Source: Orthonyx spaldingii (taxonomy: Eukaryota > Chordata > Aves > Passeriformes > Orthonychidae). Taken from it: DNA of 64,000 nucleotides. This document shows positions 24,401-37,748 of this stretch, in pieces. The translations under genes were made by a program, and so were the position numbers. The notes beneath the pieces are model-generated. The model had not been told where the DNA came from. It worked only from the letters and a program-made list of their open reading frames with translations, and did not search any database. Location: the NCBI GenBank assembly GCA_013397795.1, contig VZTJ01000537.1:189459-253458 (forward strand), read 5' to 3'. Position 1 is the stretch's first letter. Every line of letters begins with the position of its first letter.

Positions 24401-26967
24401 TTCAGAAGATTCTCTAAAATATTAAGAAATAAATATCAAAAAGCAAATCAATGGAGAAAATATTGAGGAGCTGACAAAATTTACTTATAATGGCAGTTAA
24501 TCTGATGCTTTTTAAAAGTGAATAAAGTTGGCACTGCAAAGAGATATGGGTTTCTTATCAAATTCATATCATATGCAATCACAAAAAATAAAAGCAACAT
24601 TCACTTCTACAAATAAAAGGAGGTCTCTGCATGTTAAAGTTAATGGTCATCTATGAAGCAGGAAAACCAATGTAAGCAAAGCTGCTGGTAATACACTGAA
24701 AGGAAGAGAACACATTTTGTCTCCTTCTTGATGTGTTGAACTTAGAGGTAACTTTAGAGATATCAATAAAGATGGCTTATCAGATAAATGTAAACCAGAT
24801 CTATTGAGCCAGCTATATCACTTTCACATATTTTTAGATTAAGCAAACACCTTCATAACATGCTAAAACCAGAATGGGCAAGAGATAAGAGAAGAAAGTA
24901 CAATAGTAGTCAAGTGTCATAGAAACTACTGTACACTGATAGCACTAACACAAAATTAAAGAGCACAATACAAATCAAAAATCCACTAATTTTGCCAGTA
25001 TGTGGTGTTGTGGCTGCAGTTGCACCCTACGTTGTATTTAGCCTTACCAAACCATATCAGTTGCAATTTACTTCTTCTCACCAAGAGGTGATAACATAGG
25101 CTGCACATGTATGCAGTCACACAGATGACTTAAGGGTGGTGTTTGGGAACTAAAAGAGCACTTCACATAATACCTTTAATGACAACAACTCTTATTGTTA
25201 ATGTTTTAAATAAGCAGAATGAATTGCTTATGAATTAAAATCATATAACCAATTATTAATTCTATGGCTTTACAGGAGTAAATTTTTTTTAACCTACAGA
25301 ATATCATTAAGTGATAGACATTTAAGCTGCTAGACAGATAAAAAATAAAGCAAATATCCCCTCTGCTGAAGCTAAGGGGCAATCACAAGTGTGTTACTTG
25401 CTTAGCATTTGCAGCTAGGCAGAAGCAAGAGAAAAACTCAAATTACATTAAGCTACCAACAACAGGATAACAAGGCTTTTATTTATTTTCCTAATCTCTA
25501 GAAACTAACAACAACAACAAAAAAATCCTGATGTTGTGAACCTTACCTATTCACACCATGCAATAAACAAGATGGATCAGTCCTGAACTTATCTAGATTT
25601 TTCTCAAACCAAAGAAAACGCTATCAATTGGAGAACAAGCCATTTTAGACAGATAAAACCTGCAAAAACTGCCAGTAGTAGCAAGCAAACTCTGTATCAT
25701 CAAATTGACAAATAAAAGAAATAGTAATGCTCACTCTATATAACCCAGATTATGTCTTTTTGGCTCCTTCTGCAATTAAAAACACTTTAAATTACCCATT
25801 CCACTTCCATCAGCAAGACATATAGAACTGCAGGGGGTTAAGGTTACTTTTCAGAGCCAAAACCTGTGCCCATACACTGGATGTTTACAGCATGTTGCTT
25901 ACAACAAGCTTTAAAAGAAACAAGAAAACAAATTAATAATAACTGACCTCATAAGAAATACCAGTTAGAAGACATAATTACTTTAGAAAAAAGGGCCAAA
26001 GAAAATGAATGTAATTTGTTAACCTCAAAATACGTATTTGTACCACAACATGTCTTGGATGGAGTTTCTTCCCCGTCACCTTTTTTTATTTTTGGTTATC
26101 CCTGAACATTTTATTATAAATTACGTATTTTATAAGATGGTTATTTAAACAATTTGCACAAATGGGGACCAAAAGATGAGGCGTTGTCTCTCCACAGATC
26201 TCAATATTGACAGTTTACAGAAGTAGGGATAATGTTATGAACAGAATGAACACAAAATGTATCTGAGAAAAAATTATCTGTTTATGAACACTTTTTAAAC
26301 ATAAAGAAATTAATTAACATACGCACACAAAAAAAAACCCTGCTAGAAAACACACTGTTTACTTCTGGAATTGTTTTTTTTAAAGACAGAATCTACTCTA
26401 CAGAAATACCTCTCATTCTGCAAAATGTCAGAATAGGTTTTTGTTAAATGTGAATCCTAAGTCCACTTTTTTCCTGTTTGGTTCTTTCTATTTCTATTAC
26501 TCTGTATAAAATAATTGCCATTTCTACATCACTTTTCTAATACCTAAAAGTTTTAAATTTTAGTTCTATTAAAAATTAAATCCTGCATCACCCTTCAGGG
26601 TCATTAAGCACTAATCCCTGTTATTTTTTAATTAATTTATTGTTACATCACTGTAAGAAACAGACTTCCAAGGGGATAATTTTAACCAGAATGAAGATAT
26701 AAGGAATTTGGGTTATAGTGGGAAAAGTGAATACTACGCCTTGTTTAAGGAACAGGGGTACTGAAGAAAAGTGTTGGTATCTTGCATATGTGGCTGTGTC
26801 TGATGACCAGGCACCTTGACTGATATTTTGAGAGGTCTACTAATTGTAATAGTCCATCTTCCTTTTCTTTGCATCTTTAGGCCTGCTATTAGCACAGACC
26901 AGGCTCATATTAATATTCTGCAAAAAAGACTCAACAATTGCAGTCTCTAAAGCCTTGCCTCTTCAAG
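18497..26967. other. Unassigned AT-rich stretch
   Basis: About 8.5 kb with no recognised gene or transposon. It is slightly richer in GC up to about 19.3 kb, then strongly AT-rich. It contains a C-rich then A-rich simple run near 22364-22388. The 153-codon frame at 20319-20780 and its antisense partner at 20507-20884 overlap each other and carry no known domain. Confidence 0.6.
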
Positions 26968-26999
26968 AAAAAAAAAAAAAAAAAAAAAAGGTGGGGGGG
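26968..26999. repeat. Poly-A run (A22) followed by G-rich run
   Basis: Twenty-two A at 26968-26989 are followed by GGTGGGGGGGC. No retroposed gene body can be seen upstream. Confidence 0.85.
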
Positions 27000-29900
27000 C
27001 GGGATCTTCATGATTAATTACTGCAGAGTTTAAGTACAGAATCCGTCATTATCACTCAAGTTTTTTTCTCAGTTTTGGACTGCTCTCACCAATTGAGAAG
27101 GCAGAACCACTAACAGAACTGTACTAAGAATAAACTGCGTTATTTAGGTATTTGTAAATTGGCATCTTTTGACAATCTTAAAATGTGGGAAAAATTCTGA
27201 GACATCAATTCTGGTGATATATATAGTATTCTGCTTTAAGAAGTGAGCAAACATGATGCTCGTAAATAGCAATGTTCTAATTTTGGGATGTTTACTTCTG
27301 TTATCTTAACCTCATGGAGACGGAAGAGCTACAAATCAAGCATAACATTTTAAATTGTTCTGCTCTGTTCTGACACTCCTCCGGACATCTGTTTTCTCAG
27401 GGTTGTAAGTTGCAGGTAAACAGTATAGAGAATAATGACTTCAGTATAACTATAGATCAGCTCAGTAACATGCTCTTAGGCTGGGGAGTCAGCAGCACAA
27501 CTCAATATCAAAATGTAAAACCCTGATGCCTCTGGTTTAGGATATCATGACAGATCTGGATATCTGGAACTATAAAACTGCCAGAATCAGGCTCATGTTT
27601 TTGCTTGGCAGACAGCAATGAAAAGGAAAGTTTTCTGTGGAACTGTCAGCATTTTGAAAATGTTCAACGCCAACAAAGTAGTGCAGAGATCTTTACTTTG
27701 ATAGCAAGTTTTGACATCTCATTACTGATGGTAATTTCGTAACTGTGTCCTCTGGTGCCCACAGTCTCAAACATAATGGGTATAATAATTTATTTAGGTG
27801 GAGCCCTAGATCAGAGGGTGACTCAAGCAGAAATCTAGGGCAGCCATGGAAGGCACAGAGGGNAAAAAAAAAGAGTTAAAAAAAATAAGACTAATAGGAG
27901 AAAACAAGTGTTGACAGTAAGTAGAGGTAGGAATACACAGTTATTTCTAGCTCTGCTGAATCTAGTGGGTCTTCCTTCAACTGTGCTGTTGAACTATGGA
28001 TAAAGGAAGACATTACAAAACCATCAGGCTAAATAAAATGCTGAAATGTGCAGAGCTTCACACTATTTAAGGGATTCATGTATTTCAATATAAAACATAC
28101 AGAAGAAGTTATAGCTGTCAATTTTAAAACATCAGTTTAGCAGCAGTAAACTGCAGACCATCTTGTGAAATATTATATGCTTTTTTCCTGCCCTCATTGA
28201 ATCTGGATATACTAGCAATGTGACTGTAAATAATGTTACAAACTGCCTGGTTTTTCCCCTCAAACACATGTGAAGTTTTGTTATGCTTTGGAAAAAATCT
28301 TTGATTGCAGCATCTGATATTTTTCACCAAGAATCTCAGAAACAGTTTCCCTAAAGTCATCTATTTTGTGAATCTTTTAAGCTTCTCTCAACAGGCATAA
28401 AAAATTGTTCTGCTTCTCTTTCCTTGTTCTCAAGCACAGATAAAACATTTTAATCCACTCTCAATTTTGTTCTCTAATGTCTTGCCCTCATTGCAATCAC
28501 TCTTAATATTCACTACAGAATAAAAAAGCAAAATTGGGCCCATTATATATACATCTACATTAGATGACAGGATTTCAGGTGAGACTCAGAGCAATATAGT
28601 GGTGTGGAGAAGAAATTCTGCAGAGCATTCAGCATCCTCAGAGGTTTAGCAGGATGACTTTAAATCACCAGTGCCCTCTGCTGCTCTCAGGATGGTTTTT
28701 TATTTTGTGTTGGTTTTCCCTTCATCCATATACAACAGCCCTCCAAGCCATCCTTGATTATTGCTTTCTTGTAGGATGATTCCTGGCTACTGTAATTTGC
28801 AGAATTCTGTCCCTATGAGACAGAATTACAGCCTGACCTACCCCAGCACTGACATGGGTTCATTACTGAGGCAGGACATGGGATGATGGCCTGAGAGCCA
28901 GAGCTGTTGCTGTCCTGCATCACAGCTCTGCCAGGAGTACTCATCCTCTCCAAAAGCAAATGTTTGCAAGATTTTCAAGGAATTTTACTGCTTGTCCCCA
29001 AAGACCATGGATAGAAAAGGAAGGTTGCCTCTGCTTTCACCAAGGAGGTTCAGTTTTATAGGGAAGATTCAGTAAAGTAGACAGACTAAATCTAATAACA
29101 TGAAATATGAAGGATAGAGAAACATGAGTAGTTACAACTTCATCAGCTGCACAGAGCAACACCTGCCTAGGGGGAAAATCAGTCAGATGGTGTCTGATCA
29201 ATGTTTTCTTGATAGCATTAGCTATGTGGCTTATAAAACCTCTGAGGAGATGGTGCTTGTTGTCCTTACCTGTGTAATTCATTTATTAGTCTATATTTTC
29301 AGCTGTCAGCATTGATTTGAAGCACCAAACCTAAATGAACACACATTCAGTGGGTTCCAAGGACAGACAGTTAAAAGTCTAATAAAAAGGTAATAGAAAT
29401 TTTTACATAGAACAGCTAACTAATCTCCATTTCATTTATATATACATAAAAATAATTGAATTCCTAGAAGGAAAGCTGTCTGGTCAGGAATACTGAATTT
29501 GGCTTCCATTTTCCTTCCTCCTTAAGGAGGAATGTAATGTAACTCCTAAAGGATCCAATAACTCTCACACTCCTCGAAACAGGGCAGATGGTCAAAGTGA
29601 AAGGAGGTGGATTTTTTGACTGTAGGCTACATTTATAGGCATGTCCAAAATCCTTCTGCGCAACCACTTCCACAGACTACCAAATATGACACTCTGAACT
29701 TGTCTGACAGACAAAATTATTTTAATTGCAATATTTACTTGGTATGCCCTTTATATAAAGGTACAGAAGACGCTAAAAAGACTTCTTATTCTGGATATAC
29801 TAGCAATGGGACTATACTAGTTGGGTTAAAAATTGGGTTGACTCATAAACTAATATGGTTCCTGCTAAAAGTACCTGACATAAGACAGCTTGGGTGCCCT

Positions 29901-32900
29901 CTAATTTGTTTGAAGAAGTATTCTCTGCTTTCTCTTCAGACATGGCTCTTTGAGGCATGTGAGGAAGCCTTGATTTTTTGGCAGGAAAGGCTGCTACACA
30001 CAAACACTCTTCACACACTTAGGGAGTGATACACTTGTTCCTCATCCTCTTGATCTTTCCAAGTTATTGGGCACTGTGGCAAGTGGATGCTGTGATCTCC
30101 CTTATGCTGGTCCTGCTGTCCTCGGTGGAGACCTGATGTCTTGCAGCACAAGGTCCAGTTCATAATAAAAAGTAACACTTCTGTCCAAGGTGGTTCCAGA
30201 ACTGCAGAGAGGGATGTGTGTTTGAATCATTAATTTGGCCATTCTACACTACGATACAAAACCCCCCTCCAAATAAAGCTGTTCCATGCTTTTTTCCAAA
30301 AGGAAGGATTTTTTTACTCATTCTCCAAAGCTGAGATGCCACCTCTCCTATGCATTACGATTTGGTCCTTGTGCCAGTGCCAGACCACTGCAATAAAATG
30401 TTATAAGGTTACACAGCACAATGCAAATTATAAGCCACATTCAGTGGCCCACAGGACATATAAAATACCAGGTATTCAGTGACTATGCCTTATGAAGTAT
30501 TCTCATAAGTGATATTAAAAAGCAGTGAGAGACTCAGTAACTCAGGCAACTTGCTCCAACAGAAAACAAAATAAAAAACTCAGCACTTGTTGGCATTCAA
30601 ACAAACAGAATGCCAGCGTAAAAATAATCTGTAAAATAATTGCCATGCTCCTCAGAGCTAGTATTAGAGAATAAAACTGAGTTAATCTAGTCTATTCCTT
30701 GGTCAAGAATTCAAGCAACATCCTTTTCTTGCACTTAATGTTTGCATCCATACTTGAAGACCATTCAAGTTAGACAGAAAAAATTTCACATTTCCTGACA
30801 AGTTTGACTGCTAAATTACAGACTGTTTTAAATGGAGTATTTTTGACGGTATGGGTAATAAATTTGTAATACTTTTGCTCATATTTCAGGATTTAATTGC
30901 CAAAATCAGGCAATTCACATTGTGAATATTGTAATAGTCTAGTATCTGGCATCAGGATTTTGACAAAGGTAAAGATGGCTGTTGTCAGCATGAGTATCAC
31001 AACAATGCTACTCTTTTCATTGCCACTATCCCTTACTGTGTCTACTTGTTCATGTTGAAAATCAGCTTAATATGATAGTATTTTTTCCCCTGCACTCTCC
31101 CAAAAGAAACAGGAGAAAAAAAGGGGAAGAAAAAAAGTGAAAGGAAAAGAACAAAGAATTTAAAGGGGAAGATAAGATTTGGGAGCAAAGAAAAAGAGTA
31201 ACTGGTGTCTTATAGTACTTCAAAAGGAAGTTATTCAGTGTGGGAGGAAGTTCTGCTTATTTCTCTTGCCAAAAAACAAAAAAAGTTATGTCCTGGGGCA
31301 TTTTCAGTTGCTCCCTTCATTTTATCAGATACATACTAGAATTTTAAACATGTGCAAGACCATGAATTTTTTTCCACCAGTTAGGCTCTAGTCCTCTAAC
31401 ACTGATTTCTGAGCTTAATCTTTCAGTGAGTTTCACAGCAAGAGACACTTGCAGAGGGACAGCAGTTGAGAAGTCAATGTTTCAATACATAGGAAGAAAG
31501 CAGAGCTATAAGTGAATTACACTATTATGAATAGGACACTTCATAAAACGAGTGCACATCAGAAGAGACTCAGGAAAAGGGTCCCCAGTTGATAAATTCC
31601 TTGAAAGGAATTGTGAATTCCTTTCCAATTATGAGAAATGTCCTTAAACTCATTAAAACACTTTGTCTTTCAAATATATGATGCCATGCAAGCTTGGTAG
31701 GGTTCTTCTTAAAAGAACAGGGGAAATAAAGATTTATATGAAACTCACTGGAAGACTTTTGTATCTCTTCTATTTGTCAAGAGAAAGATTTTTTATTATT
31801 TTGCTGTTATTATGACCTTCCATGCAAAGCAAGAAAGCTCTCAGGGTTTGTAATGTGAAGAAACAGCTCATTATCTCTAGTTGTGTTAACACCTTTATTT
31901 GTATGTTTCCTTCAAGGCAAATGATTAATCAAATGCACAGTCCACCATCCTTCTAAAATTACTGGGATTTGATGAAGATCTTCAATGTTATCTTTTCATT
32001 AACATTGACATCAACTACTCTAATTCTGTCAAAAGAGCTTAAAAATGTCAAAAATATTTATTTCGTGGATATGGGCATGGCCTCAACATTCATTCCATTG
32101 CTAATCACTTCCATTCATGTCTGTGAAGCCTGTCGCTTAGTGTCACCTCTATTTTTCCAGCATTTTTTTCCTGGAATGCCTACCTTTTCTTTGTCAGTAA
32201 GAGCTGAAGACTTTCCCCTGCTTCAAACACCTTGTCATGCTACCTTCTGGCCTGTGTTTGACTCCTTATTGAGCTTAGTGTCCTCCCTCAAAGCTTCCTC
32301 TTGCTGTCAGTCTGTGCCTTGAACCCTTAATTTGTATTGACTTACAGTATGATTGCAGTGAGCTCTGCACCTGCTCCTATCCCACAGCAGCTGCTGAATT
32401 CTTGCAGATAACTGTTTCCAAGGGAGTCTCAGGCAGAAACTTAAAAATAACAGTTGAACAAGCTATGCAGAGCTGCATTGAGCCTTTGCATTCAGCAGCT
32501 GCAAATTCAATCCCACTTGAAAACTGTACCATGCAGTCACTGACCTAAAATCTGAGCATACTCGGGCTTCCCTTGGCTTAGCCAAGTCAGCATCTGCACG
32601 AACAACATTAGCCTGTTAGCAGCTCTGCCTAAGTTTAATTCTGTTTGCCCAAATGTATGGTGAACATTGACAATTTACTTGCTTATAAGCACAGTGCCTG
32701 TGGGCTACCTGAGGTTAAGCCTAGCCAAAACCAAACTGGATGTTTTTCATGCAAACCTTTGAAGAAAATAAGGAAAGATCTGCTTGAGACAAATTTTCCA
32801 GTTTCCCAGAGGGACAAAATCAAAACCACAACCTTCCCCTCTTCCTCCCAAAACATCAAAATTATTTTGCCTTTTATTAAATAAGGAATATGGAAGAAGG

Positions 32901-35900
32901 GAAAGTATAAAAAATTTTGTAAGAAAAGAAATTAAGGTTTCAGATTTTTCCCTGTAACTTCGATGGATTAGAAGAATTATCTTTATCATCACTTTCCCAT
33001 TTTGTGAGAAAATCATACAAAACAATCCTTACTTTGCATTGTTTTTTGTATGACTGTAAAACTTGTAAACTCAATTATAACTTAAGACTGTTAGGCACAA
33101 TGCCTGAAGTGTAGCTCAAAATTTGTATCAACCATATGAATGCAGACACCCTCAATTACTTTAACAAAGAACAGCTGTGTTGTTGTGGGGATTGCCATTT
33201 GCTTCTCATTAATAATTAATTTTTAACAATCTCACAAGACCAGCAAATTAATAAAAAAAAAAAATTAATTCTTGACTAATAAAGAATACTAATAAGGGAT
33301 ACTAATGAAATACGTTTTTAACATTTGGTTTGCCTTGTACATTGACATGGATGCTATTTATCTTTACTTTGTGTCACATGAGGGAAAAATTACTTTTTAG
33401 GCAGCAACAGCCTTCTTGAGTAAACCAAATCCATATTCAGTAAAAATCTGGTATTTTTAGTATTGTAAAGCATTGGACACATTTTATAAAAACTATAATT
33501 TATCTACATAATTTTAGTTATTGTCCAGTTTGTTAAAGATTTGACTGAGCTGAAGATGTAGAGCAATATAAAGCAGTGTGTGCTAGATCCTTAGTAAGAA
33601 GTTATTCGAAACAATTATAGCTGCTACTTTCTTCCTACTACCCAATGTTAAACATTAATCCCTTTCACAAACTGCACTCCTAAATTAGAGATGAGTCAGA
33701 GTGTTATTTTATTACCCAAACTCTACTAGCACTTCCACTTCAGAAAATTTTTATGCTTCAATACTTTTGGTTTTTTAAGTGGATTCAGAGCTTGTACTAC
33801 CGATAATAAATTCTTGTGTTGAAAATTAATATAGATTACAGTTACCAAATTTTCAGACTGAAATGTTTCAGTTATGAAAATCTATTCAGTATACTCTTCT
33901 TTAAAAAAAAAATCTACAACCATCATTTCAAACAAAGCTTCTATTCTTCAACATTTGTTTGTAAGTAAATTGTGCAGAGAATAAACTTTCACCCCATATT
34001 GAAATATTACATTTTATTTCCATATACTTGTACTTATTGCTTGTGACAGGGGAAAAAAAAAGCATCAATTTATTTTGAAATAATAAAATGGCAAAAGAAC
34101 ATAATGAAACCTTTAGATAAAATGAACTAATAACAGTAAGTCTCTGACAAATCTCACTAAACTTATATATGACCATATGGAAATCATCCCAAAACATACC
34201 TGTGCGGAAAACTCAGTGGAAATACACAGATTCTTCACATGAGTACTTATTAATGTTTATTTATTGCCTAAAGAATACTCAAAATTTGTAAAGCACACTA
34301 TCTTCAGTTTCAATAATAACTCTTCATGTACAATCATAAAGCTTGAATTCTCTCCTTGATGGATATAATATAAAGCCACTTAGCTGAAATATTGGCAAGG
34401 TCATGAAAACGCTTTAAAAGTTGTAACAAAAAAAAGACAGTGTATAACAATATAACAGAACTTTTTAAAAATTTATTGCTGATAGAGAGGAATCTCTTAA
34501 GTATGTCTTGAGATTCTTGTAAAAGTCACTGTACAAAGTCAAAATGACTAAAAATAGCACAGTGAGTAGGCTAAAGAGACAGCAAAGAAGCTAAGTGATT
34601 TATTTGTTTTGGTTTGGAAAGAGGGAAAAGGGAGGGAATCTCTTGTTTTAGTGCTGATCTTTAAAGATAATGAAGGTGAATCATTGTCAAGCACAGAGAC
34701 ATAAAAGAATAAGATGGAAGAACTCCAGAAATTGTAGTAACATAAATTACTCAGGCATGATGCCAGAGCTCTGCAGAAACTTATGAACATTCATGCTCCA
34801 CTTCAGTATCCCTGGACATTTTTTGGATGTGGAGTGAGGGATAGGAGCCTCCAAAGCCATATCCTCCTCTTTTTATCTACCTAATATAGATGAGATTCAT
34901 TTCATTTACTATAAAATTTAAATGTATCTCCAAAAGTACAGCAAAGTAGATTCAATTAATAAAAGTGTAAAGCAAAATTATTTCCTGGATGCAAACTGCA
35001 CATAATGATCAAAGTACGACTGAATGATTAGTGCTCAGTAGAGAGATGGGTTAGAACTGTTCAGTCAATAGTGAAGAAAAATTTCCAGAAACCTCTGTTT
35101 AAAGCTGTAATTAGTTCATTTCAGATCTGCCAGCACTTTTTCGAATCATGCTTTTATTTTACCAGCCTGAATGTTATAGAGACCTGCAATTCTCCACCCT
35201 TGTGGAGAAGTTTCAACACCCCTACCTGCAGAAAAGCTTCATAGCACTGAGAGACCACCCAACACCAGGCAGCCACAACTGGCCAGCTCACCACATGGCT
35301 CCTGCTCCTGGTTTCCAGGCTAAACCTCACACAATCCCTCATATACCTTTCCCATGTTGCAAAAAACATGAAATCACAGAAAGGCAACAACAGAAGGTAG
35401 GCAGTGTAGCAGGGAGTGAGTCCAATCTCATCTCCAAATCATTATTTTTGTCCATGGTTTCACAAGCAGAGAGTAGGGTACTCTAACCTTACTCATAGTC
35501 CCACTTGGCAGCAAACCCTCCCACCAACAGATTTCTCTAAGAGCAGGAATTAAAAAGTGAGACCATTTCTGTAGCATGGCTCAACACTAAAAGCTGCTTT
35601 TAGATATCCAAGAAATCAGTAAAAAACATCTTCATACATCATCAACAACTTCTTGTCTGAAATCTGTATTGTGTGATGCACTCCTTTAGTAACAGCATAT
35701 TATGGTCCTGACCATGCCTCCTGCAGTTACTGGGTTTAATGCAATTACAAACCCTGATTCTACCTTAGGATAGCAATTTAGCAAACCAGCCTTTATCTGT
35801 TGGCAGCAGCTGGTTTGGAGAACATTATTCCACATGCATTAACGTCAATATAGTAATATACTTCCTTGTTGTAAAACTCAATAAATATATTAACCTGTTC

Positions 35901-37732
35901 AATGCAGTACTATAAGCATATATTTTTAAATGTAAAAGTGTTTAATAATATTTAATGTCAATATCACAGGGACAAATAGTAATTTTTTATTTTTTTTATT
36001 AAATGAATCTAGCAGCAGGTAATAATAGGTGGTGAACACAATGATACATCAAAATATCAGGGAAATTATTTTGATTAATGTCATTAGCAGAGAGTAGGTC
36101 TCGCTTATATTGCTCTCCAGTATGTGCAGCAGGACATATCAGAATGTTAATTTGGATATAAGGATAAATCTTCCAGAATGTTTTCGATTTGCTTGATTGA
36201 ATGTGTAGGTATACAGAAGGCAACATTTACCGATTAACATAAAACTCCTCAGTTCCTAGCTAGCATCCTTGCAAAAACACACCTACGCAGTGTTAACTCC
36301 CATATTAGAAGACATAATCCTAAAAAAAATACTAGCTAAAAGTGGAATTTTTCACACACTAGTTAATTACTTTATCCTTGCTGTGGATGCTTATATTATA
36401 GTAGTGCAGTGAATTTAACCTATGCAATATAATTTAAATGTTGTGTTTCTGCATCTTGCAGTCTGCTTAACTTTCCCTGCAAATACCATGTAAACCTGTG
36501 TTAGCACCTGATGGACTGCACTAATTAGTCTTGTACCTAGCTGCTAATCAGCTTCATTCTGAAGATGCACCTCACACCAATTACAGAACACAGTAATTAG
36601 ACTTCATAATTTACAGGGTTTCACAACATTACTGAGTCTTACAATGGGTAAAATCAGTCAGTTGTTCAAATTCGACAGTATAGGAAAGAAATAATGGATC
36701 AGCAACACCATACAGAGGTGGTTTTCAGAGTGGAATACCAAAAAAAGTAGCTATTTTTCTTTTCACTCTATTCTTTAGACAGCTCAGTATTAACCATAGA
36801 TTCACACCATTTGCTACTGTTGGAGACTCCACCATTCCTCAACAAAATGGCTGTTAGATGGTTCTGCCCCAATAGCCATAAAGAAACCTTCATAAATTTG
36901 TCTTTGGCCTTTTTAAAGTTTTGAATTTTCCACTATTTTGTCTACAGATCAAGCTGCAAACAGAAGACAAGGATGTGCAATTATATACCTAGATTAAATA
37001 ATCCATGTAACACTGCTCTTAGGAAGAAAACACTACCACCAGTCTGTGTTAGGCACGGGTTCCATAGCATTGACTCTCATACTGCTGGGAACAGCTTCTT
37101 ACTAATATCTTTTTGAACTAGAAAACATCCAGACTGGATGTTGAGCAGTAGCTGTTTACACCAGTTATGTCCTAAGGTTTGTCCCACCTTTCAAAATGTC
37201 TACTATATTCTGTCCATATAGTTCATGCTGACTCAAATTGTTCATTTGGATAGCCTACTACTTTGCAGAATACTGTATCTCCTGACTAATCCTATTACAA
37301 AATATTTTCATTCTTATTGATAGTCCAAAGTAATTCCTTTCAGATGTCAGCAGCAGATTTCATGTATTTTTCACTATGAGATTGATTATGTCATTAAACT
37401 ATTTTCACATCCTTTGAGTTTTGTTGTTTATTCCATCAGACAAAACAAGAACACATGGGATGCACAGCGGTTTCTTCACCCAGACACAAGCATCTCACAT
37501 ATTCTACTATGAAACATGGATGACTAGTATGAATTAATTTGACTGTGTTTCTAGTCATTCTTCACATTTTTTACTTTATTTCAATAGGGAAAGTATAACA
37601 TTCCTGGTACCAGTGTAGGATTTACAGCACACTGGAGCCCCAATAGAAACACTTACTAGTCTCCTACAGGGAGATTAACTGTAGGAGTCTTAATACCTAG
37701 ACTATTGAATTATCTGTATTAATATCTTTAGC
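27000..37732. other. Unassigned AT-rich stretch
   Basis: Nearly 11 kb without a recognisable exon or transposon. Noted inside: single N at 27863 before an A run; a 24-base sequence at 28202-28225 that recurs with one change at 29790-29813; a region of more even base composition at 28600-29030; a perfect 10-bp inverted repeat with a 3-base loop at 31603-31625. The frames at 29607-30029 (140 codons) and 31969-32322 (117 codons) have no known domain. Confidence 0.6.
31603..31625. repeat. Perfect hairpin, 10-bp arms
   Basis: GAAAGGAATT, loop GTG, AATTCCTTTC. An additional AATTCCTT just upstream (from about 31595) can also pair with the first arm, giving two competing hairpins. No terminator or RNA gene role can be argued. 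Confidence 0.7.
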
Positions 37733-37748
37733 TTTTTTTTTTTTTTTT
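37733..37748. repeat. Poly-T run (T16)
   Basis: Sixteen T in a row preceded by TTTAGC and followed by GCTCAC. It could be the poly-A tail of an antisense retroposon, but no body is recognisable. Confidence 0.8.

Noticed and set aside
26880..26999. Poly-A run as the tail of a processed pseudogene
   Set aside because: No gene-like body, AATAAA or target duplication could be seen on either side.
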